Positions 23,543 through 27,144 of a stretch of 27,144 nt of DNA are shown one piece after another. The stretch spans positions 1-27,144 of the forward strand of contig FR886246.1 of the NCBI GenBank assembly GCA_000436535.1. Reading direction: 5' to 3'. The position numbers and the translations under genes are program-made. Positions within the stretch are counted from its first letter, which is position 1. Every line of letters begins with the position of its first letter. The notes beneath the pieces are model-generated. The model saw only the letters and a program-made list of their open reading frames with translations. It searched no databases and was not told where the DNA came from. This DNA is from Eubacterium sp. CAG:252 (GTDB lineage Bacteria > Bacillota > Clostridia > Lachnospirales > Lachnospiraceae).

Positions 23543-24442
23543 ATGAAGATAGAAAGAGTTAATGAAAATCAGATACGCTGTACTCTCAACAAGGATGACC
23601 TTGCTTCAAGACAATTAAAGATAAGCGAACTTGCGTATGGCAGCGATAAAGCTAAAGAACTTTTCAGGGATATGATGCAGCAGGCTTCTTATGAGGTTGG
23701 GTTTGATGCAGAAGATATTCCTTTGATGATTGAAGCTATTCCAATATCAGCCGACTGTATAGTGCTTATAGTAACAAAGGTTGAGAATCCGGAAGAGCTT
23801 GATACAAGATTCTCTAAGTTCTCTCCCGGCGATGATGGAGAATATGACTATGATGACGAATATTCTGATATGGAAACTATCGATGAGTCTTCCTCATATG
23901 ATGAGTCTTCTGTACCACCTACCGCTGGTGATGAGCTTGACATAGATAGTGAACAGGATGGCAGCGATGGCGGTGTTATCGGTGATGACCTTATGAGCCT
24001 GTTCAGCAAGGTTCGGGACTATCTTAACAGTAACGCAGGAGCTTCTAAAGCTAAGAATTCTGCCACTGGTAATTCCGTTAAGGCTGATAACAGTCTGACA
24101 CAGGAAGGTACTGCGGACAGTTCTGATACGGACATTTCTAAAAAGACTGTTAAAACAAGAATATATTCTTTTGAGTCCATGGATGACTTCACTGCTGCTG
24201 CAAGGGCAGTCAGTCCTATATACAATGACACTAACTCACTGTATAAGAAGCCGGACTCTGACAGATATTACCTTCTCCTTAAGAAAGAAGGCTGTTCATC
24301 GGTGAACTTTAACAAAGTATGTAACATACTTTCTGAATATGCTGCTAAGGAAGCCTTTACAGAGGATTCTGCCGCTTACTTTGATGAACATGGTGAACTG
24401 ATTATAGGCAGACACGCCATTAGAATAGGTGCAACGTTATAA
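23543..24442 (+). CDS. mecA: MecA adaptor protein
   Basis: Adaptor that delivers substrates to the ClpC unfoldase, 299 aa. The N-terminal domain (~1-90) begins MKIERVNENQIRCTLNKDDL and has DIPLMIEAIPISADCIVLIVTKV; the C-terminal ClpC-binding domain (~208-299) has RIYSFESMDDFTAAARAV, LYKKPDSDRYYLLLKK and LSEYAAKEAF. The linker (~92-205) is long, acidic and low in complexity (EYDYDDEYSD, ESSSYDESS), longer than in Bacillus MecA (about 218 aa in total). The ATG at 23543 is chosen because AAAGGAGA lies 5 nt upstream, not the ATG at 23516. Transcribed alone, divergent from the kinase gene, with a clear terminator downstream. Confidence 0.93.
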   Translation: MKIERVNENQIRCTLNKDDLASRQLKISELAYGSDKAKELFRDMMQQASYEVGFDAEDIPLMIEAIPISADCIVLIVTKVENPEELDTRFSKFSPGDDGEYDYDDEYSDMETIDESSSYDESSVPPTAGDELDIDSEQDGSDGGVIGDDLMSLFSKVRDYLNSNAGASKAKNSATGNSVKADNSLTQEGTADSSDTDISKKTVKTRIYSFESMDDFTAAARAVSPIYNDTNSLYKKPDSDRYYLLLKKEGCSSVNFNKVCNILSEYAAKEAFTEDSAAYFDEHGELIIGRHAIRIGATL

Positions 24443-24462
24443 TTCATTCTTACAATAAAAAA

Positions 24463-24503
24463 GCTGGCATATCAGACATTGTTTATATGTCTGATGTGCC
24501 AGC
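24463..24503. terminator. Bidirectional intrinsic terminator between mecA and the DUF1858 gene
   Basis: Arms at 24463-24479 and 24487-24503 pair over 17 positions with a single G-U/mismatch around a 7-nt loop. A run of A precedes and CTTTTATTATT follows, so it can end transcripts on both strands. Confidence 0.93.
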
Positions 24504-24528
24504 CTTTTATTATTCTTTCAGTCAGTTA

Positions 24529-24735
24529 TTAACCTAATGACTGAAGGTAGCTCTGAATTTCTTCTACAAGCATATCACTGTCAATTCCGTGAACCATAGC
24601 AGCTTCCTCTAATGTTTCACCTGCTGATGATGGGCATCCAACACAATGCATACCAGCACCCATAAGAATAGGAATTACGCCTGCATCAATCTGTATAACT
24701 TCACCAATAGTAGTGTCCTTGGTAACTCTTGCCAT
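24529..24735 (-). CDS. DUF1858 redox-disulfide domain protein
   Basis: 68-aa single-domain protein of the DUF1858 family (also described as a hybrid-cluster-protein-associated redox disulfide domain). It contains TTIGEVIQIDAGVIPILMGAGMHCVGCPSSAGETLEEAAMVHGID with the conserved Cys-Val-Gly-Cys motif; the helical fold is shared with the ScdA N-terminus. The biochemical role is not established; the Cys pair may be redox-active or bind a cofactor. The start is the ATG at 24735 with GGAGG 8 nt upstream, rather than the longer frame from 24774. It is divergent from the ferredoxin gene, which suggests shared control. Confidence 0.85.
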   Translation of the reverse strand: MARVTKDTTIGEVIQIDAGVIPILMGAGMHCVGCPSSAGETLEEAAMVHGIDSDMLVEEIQSYLQSLG

Positions 24736-24798
24736 ACCTGTATCCTCCATATATTCTTTATCCGGATATCGCATAACACATTAAGTAAAATATCCGGC

Positions 24799-24837
24799 AC
24801 GTATGTTTTATATAATATTACGTTAATCAACATACGT
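24799..24837. repeat. Inverted repeat spanning the DUF1858 promoter
   Basis: ACGTATGTT (24799-24807) and AACATACGT (24829-24837) are exact reverse complements, 21 nt apart. The pair brackets the -10 box and partly covers the -35 box, which would suit a repressor site. Confidence 0.5.
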
Positions 24838-24840
24838 CAA
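24812..24840 (-). promoter_or_regulatory. Predicted sigma-A promoter of the DUF1858 gene
   Basis: -35 TTGACG (24835-24840, 5/6), 17-nt spacer, -10 TATTAT (24812-24817, 5/6), on the minus strand. Transcription would begin near 24805, giving a leader of about 70 nt. Confidence 0.75.
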
Positions 24841-24863
24841 TCTTAATATTTAAAATTAAGATT
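24839..24863. repeat. Inverted repeat abutting the DUF1858 -35 box
   Basis: AATCTTAAT (24839-24847) and ATTAAGATT (24855-24863) form a perfect 9-bp dyad with a 7-nt centre, lying between the two divergent promoters. Confidence 0.5.
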
Positions 24864-24906
24864 TTATTAATGTTTCCATAAATTCTATTAAGAATACATC
24901 ATTCTC

Positions 24907-24935
24907 TTGTTTTTTTCAAAATGTTATCGTATAAT
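24907..24935 (+). promoter_or_regulatory. Predicted promoter of the ferredoxin gene
   Basis: -10 TATAAT (24930-24935, perfect) with a weak -35 TTGTTT (24907-24912) at 17-nt spacing. The start would be near 24942, about 28 nt before the ATG. Confidence 0.6.
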
Positions 24936-24969
24936 GTTGATACTACAAAATCCAAGGAGGAATATTATT

Positions 24970-25140
24970 ATGGCATATGTAATTAATGATGATTGTATCA
25001 GTTGTGGTGCTTGTGCTGCTGGATGTCCAGTAGAAGCTATCAGCGAAGGTGCTGCTCATTACGAAATCAACGCAGACGTTTGTGTAGATTGCGGCGCTTG
25101 TGCTGGTACATGTCCAGTAGGTGCTCCAAACCCACAGTAG
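24970..25140 (+). CDS. 2[4Fe-4S] clostridial-type ferredoxin
   Basis: 56-aa low-potential electron carrier. Two cluster motifs, CISCGACAAGCPV and CVDCGACAGTCPV, give eight cysteines for two [4Fe-4S] clusters, as in Clostridium pasteurianum ferredoxin; likely partners are hydrogenase, pyruvate:ferredoxin oxidoreductase and Rnf. AAGGAGG lies 9 nt before the ATG. The gene is transcribed alone from its own promoter and ends at a strong terminator. Confidence 0.97.
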   Translation: MAYVINDDCISCGACAAGCPVEAISEGAAHYEINADVCVDCGACAGTCPVGAPNPQ

Positions 25141-25161
25141 TTTGAAGATACATAACGAATT

Positions 25162-25193
25162 AATCCCCCGGAATCATAATATTCCGGGGGATT
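25162..25193 (+). terminator. Intrinsic terminator of the ferredoxin gene
   Basis: Perfect 13-bp stem, AATCCCCCGGAAT (25162-25174) with ATTCCGGGGGATT (25181-25193) around a 6-nt loop, followed by a T-rich run. On the opposite strand no T-run follows, so it mainly serves the plus strand. Confidence 0.93.
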
Positions 25194-25275
25194 TTATTTT
25201 TACTGTTATGAATTATTTTGTTTATTCTTAAGATAACTTTAAACAAATCGCAAAAATATATCATTATCTTTTATC

Positions 25276-26619
25276 CTAACCCATATTCGGGTTCTTAGCA
25301 AGGTCAGCAAATCTTGTCTGCTCTGGTATCCACGCCATCTTGACTGTTCCGATAGGACCATTTCTCTGCTTGGCTATTATTATCTCTGCAATACCATTAA
25401 GTTCAGTATCCTTGTTATAATAATCATCCCTGTAAAGGAACATAACAACATCGGCATCCTGCTCGATAGCTCCCGACTCTCTGAGGTCAGAAAGCATAGG
25501 TCTGTGGTCAGGTCGCTGTTCAACTGCTCTTGAAAGCTGTGAAAGTGTGACAACGGGAACATCTAACTCTCTTGCAAGTGCCTTTAATGAACGTGAAATA
25601 TCCGATATTTCCTGCTGTCTTGACTCAGTTCTTCCGCTGCCACTCATAAGCTGTAAGTAATCGATGATTATAAGTCCAAGATTATTCTCCATCTTATACT
25701 TACGGCACTTAGACCTTAAGTCAGCTATAGATATACCTGGTGTTGCATCTATGATAAGCTTTGACTTGGCTATGCTGTCAGCACCCTCAATAAGCTTGCC
25801 CCAGTCATTAGAGTCAAGCCGTCCCTTTCTTAACTTATCTGCATCCACTGATGACTCAAGTGAAAGCATACGGTTTACTAACTGGACATCCGACATTTCC
25901 AGACTGAATACGGCTGTAGTTATGCCCTGTTTTATGGCAACATTTTCAGCAACATTAAGCACGAAAGCTGTCTTACCCATAGAAGGTCTTGCGGCAACAA
26001 GCACGAAGTCCGATGGCTGAAGTCCTGACAGATAGCTGTCAAGGTCCTTAAAGCCCGTAGGAACACCCGTTACAGCACCTCTGTTCTTAGCCGCTGTCGA
26101 TATTTTATCAAGCGCCTCAAGAACTATCTTATCGATAGGATTATAGTCACTTTCGCCCTTATTTCTTACAAGCTCAAATATTCTCTTTTCTGTTTCCTCA
26201 AGAATATCCTTAGTGCTTTCCTTGCCGGCGTAACAGTCACTGGCTATCTTTTCATTGACTCTTATGATATTGCGCAATATCGACTTATCCTTAACGATAG
26301 AGGCATACTGCCTGATATTGGCTGATGTAGGAACTGATGCTAACAATTCCTTTACAAATTCTATGCTGTATACTTCTGGAGGAACATCCTTTTCCTTTAA
26401 CTTTTCCTGTAATGTTACAATATCGACTGTCTTTCCGTCATTGCACATCTCGACCATCGCCTGAAACATCACACCATACTGTTTATGATAAAAGTCGTCC
26501 GGTACTAACATTTCTCCTGCTGTTATGATAGCCTGTCTGTCCATTATCATAGAACCTACCACCGACTGCTCAGCCTCAAGGCTGTTCGGCATAATTCTGG
26601 TAACGCTTATATCTTCCAT
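25276..26619 (-). CDS. dnaB: Replicative DNA helicase
   Basis: Hexameric replication-fork helicase, 447 aa, a normal length (DnaC in Bacillus naming). The N-terminal helical domain begins MPNSLEAEQSVVGSMIMD; the RecA-like domain has Walker A ARPSMGKTA (210-218), VFSLEMS, Walker B LIIIDYLQLM, SQLSRAVEQR and the RPMLSDLRESGAIEQDAD motif. No intein insertion is present at the usual sites. GAGGA lies close (3 nt) before the ATG. It is 16 nt downstream of rplI, the usual rplI-dnaB pair. Confidence 0.97.
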   Translation of the reverse strand: MEDISVTRIMPNSLEAEQSVVGSMIMDRQAIITAGEMLVPDDFYHKQYGVMFQAMVEMCNDGKTVDIVTLQEKLKEKDVPPEVYSIEFVKELLASVPTSANIRQYASIVKDKSILRNIIRVNEKIASDCYAGKESTKDILEETEKRIFELVRNKGESDYNPIDKIVLEALDKISTAAKNRGAVTGVPTGFKDLDSYLSGLQPSDFVLVAARPSMGKTAFVLNVAENVAIKQGITTAVFSLEMSDVQLVNRMLSLESSVDADKLRKGRLDSNDWGKLIEGADSIAKSKLIIDATPGISIADLRSKCRKYKMENNLGLIIIDYLQLMSGSGRTESRQQEISDISRSLKALARELDVPVVTLSQLSRAVEQRPDHRPMLSDLRESGAIEQDADVVMFLYRDDYYNKDTELNGIAEIIIAKQRNGPIGTVKMAWIPEQTRFADLAKNPNMG

Positions 26620-26635
26620 AGTTCCTCACTTATAA

Positions 26636-27082
26636 TTACTTTTCTACTACTTTAACTGTAAGCTTGGCTGTTACATCCTTATGCAGCTTAAGTGCTACAA
26701 TATGTGTTCCAAGAGTCTTTATAGGCTCATCAAGCTTCATCTTTTTCTTATCCACTTCAAGGCCAAGCTGTTCTTTTGCTGCTGTGGCTATTTCCTTAGT
26801 TGATATTGTTCCAAATGTCTTGCCACCCTCTCCTGTCTTCATAGAAAGAGTAACTGCCTTATCCTCTATGCTTGCGGCAAGTTCCTTAGCTCTTGCAAGC
26901 TCCTCTGCTGCTTCTTTTTCTTCTCTCTTCTTCTGTAACTTAAGGTCATTAAGATTTTTAGGAGTTGCCTCAATACCTAACTTCTTAGGTAAAACAAAGT
27001 TTCTTGCATATCCATCATTTATCTTAACAATCTGCCCCTTCTTTCCAAGAGTTTTTACATCCTCTAATAATATAACTTCCAT
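26636..27082 (-). CDS. rplI: 50S ribosomal protein L9
   Basis: 148 aa. The N-terminal rRNA-binding domain is classic (MEVILLEDVKTLGKKGQIVKINDGYARNFVLPKKLG), followed by the long connecting helix rich in Lys/Glu (NLNDLKLQKKREEKEAAEEL) and the C-terminal domain with GKTFGTISTKEIA. AGGAGG lies 7 nt before the ATG. It leads the rplI-dnaB pair. About 60 nt upstream to the window edge may hold the end of a preceding gene, but no frame there is identifiable. Confidence 0.97.
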   Translation of the reverse strand: MEVILLEDVKTLGKKGQIVKINDGYARNFVLPKKLGIEATPKNLNDLKLQKKREEKEAAEELARAKELAASIEDKAVTLSMKTGEGGKTFGTISTKEIATAAKEQLGLEVDKKKMKLDEPIKTLGTHIVALKLHKDVTAKLTVKVVEK

Positions 27083-27144
27083 TTTTTTGCCTCCTGTATT
27101 ATTTTATATTTTGGGTTTGCTCTCTGCTACTTATGATGCCCCCG

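Noticed and set aside
27083..27144. End of a gdpP-like (DHH phosphodiesterase) gene upstream of rplI
   Set aside because: This is the usual neighbour in Firmicutes, but the 62 nt contain no recognisable part of the protein in any frame.

Overview
The window reads as a chromosomal segment of a low-GC anaerobic Firmicute, most likely a Lachnospiraceae-type Clostridium. The support is the AT-rich sequence with strong GGAGG ribosome binding sites, a small 2[4Fe-4S] ferredoxin, MecA, a CwlD-type amidase, a spore-type family 18 glycosidase, and an atp operon followed by ywmB. No phage, insertion sequence, CRISPR array, rRNA or tRNA was seen. Almost all genes are on the minus strand, so transcription mostly runs from high to low coordinates. 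The only plus-strand genes are the DUF402 gene, mecA and the ferredoxin gene.

Layout from the right. rplI (L9) and dnaB form the usual replication/ribosome pair. A convergent/divergent patch follows: a 2[4Fe-4S] ferredoxin (+), a small CxxC DUF1858 protein (-) and mecA (+). The ferredoxin and DUF1858 genes share a dyad-rich divergent promoter region, and mecA and the DUF1858 gene share a bidirectional terminator. Divergent from mecA is a two-gene unit: a Hanks-type Ser/Thr kinase fused to a degenerate MinD/CpaE-like P-loop domain, overlapping a second stand-alone protein with the same kind of degenerate P-loop domain. This pair is the least conventional part of the window. The kinase frame has no canonical start codon ahead of its N-lobe.

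Next come a membrane-anchored GH18 glycosidase, a CwlD-like amidase, L-threonylcarbamoyladenylate synthase (Sua5/YwlC type), a YwlE-type phosphatase, RpiB and dCMP deaminase, closely spaced and probably co-transcribed. The order sua5-ywlE-rpiB followed by the atp operon and ywmB matches the arrangement I recall from Bacillus subtilis. Between the two blocks lies the divergent DUF402 gene.

The atp operon is complete: atpZ, atpI, atpB, E, F, H, A, G, D, C. Its c subunit carries the Na+-type ligand pattern, so the synthase is predicted to be sodium-coupled. Three of the five leading membrane-sector genes use GTG or TTG starts. ywmB follows, then a METTL25-like SAM methyltransferase.

At the left end a large membrane-anchored protein, with a probable beta-propeller and a C39-like domain that appears to lack its catalytic residues, is tightly coupled to a class A penicillin-binding protein. 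Several genes bear on envelope and spore biology (PBP, pseudo-C39 protein, GH18, CwlD). Two others (YwlE-type phosphatase and MecA) point to ClpC-based protein quality control.
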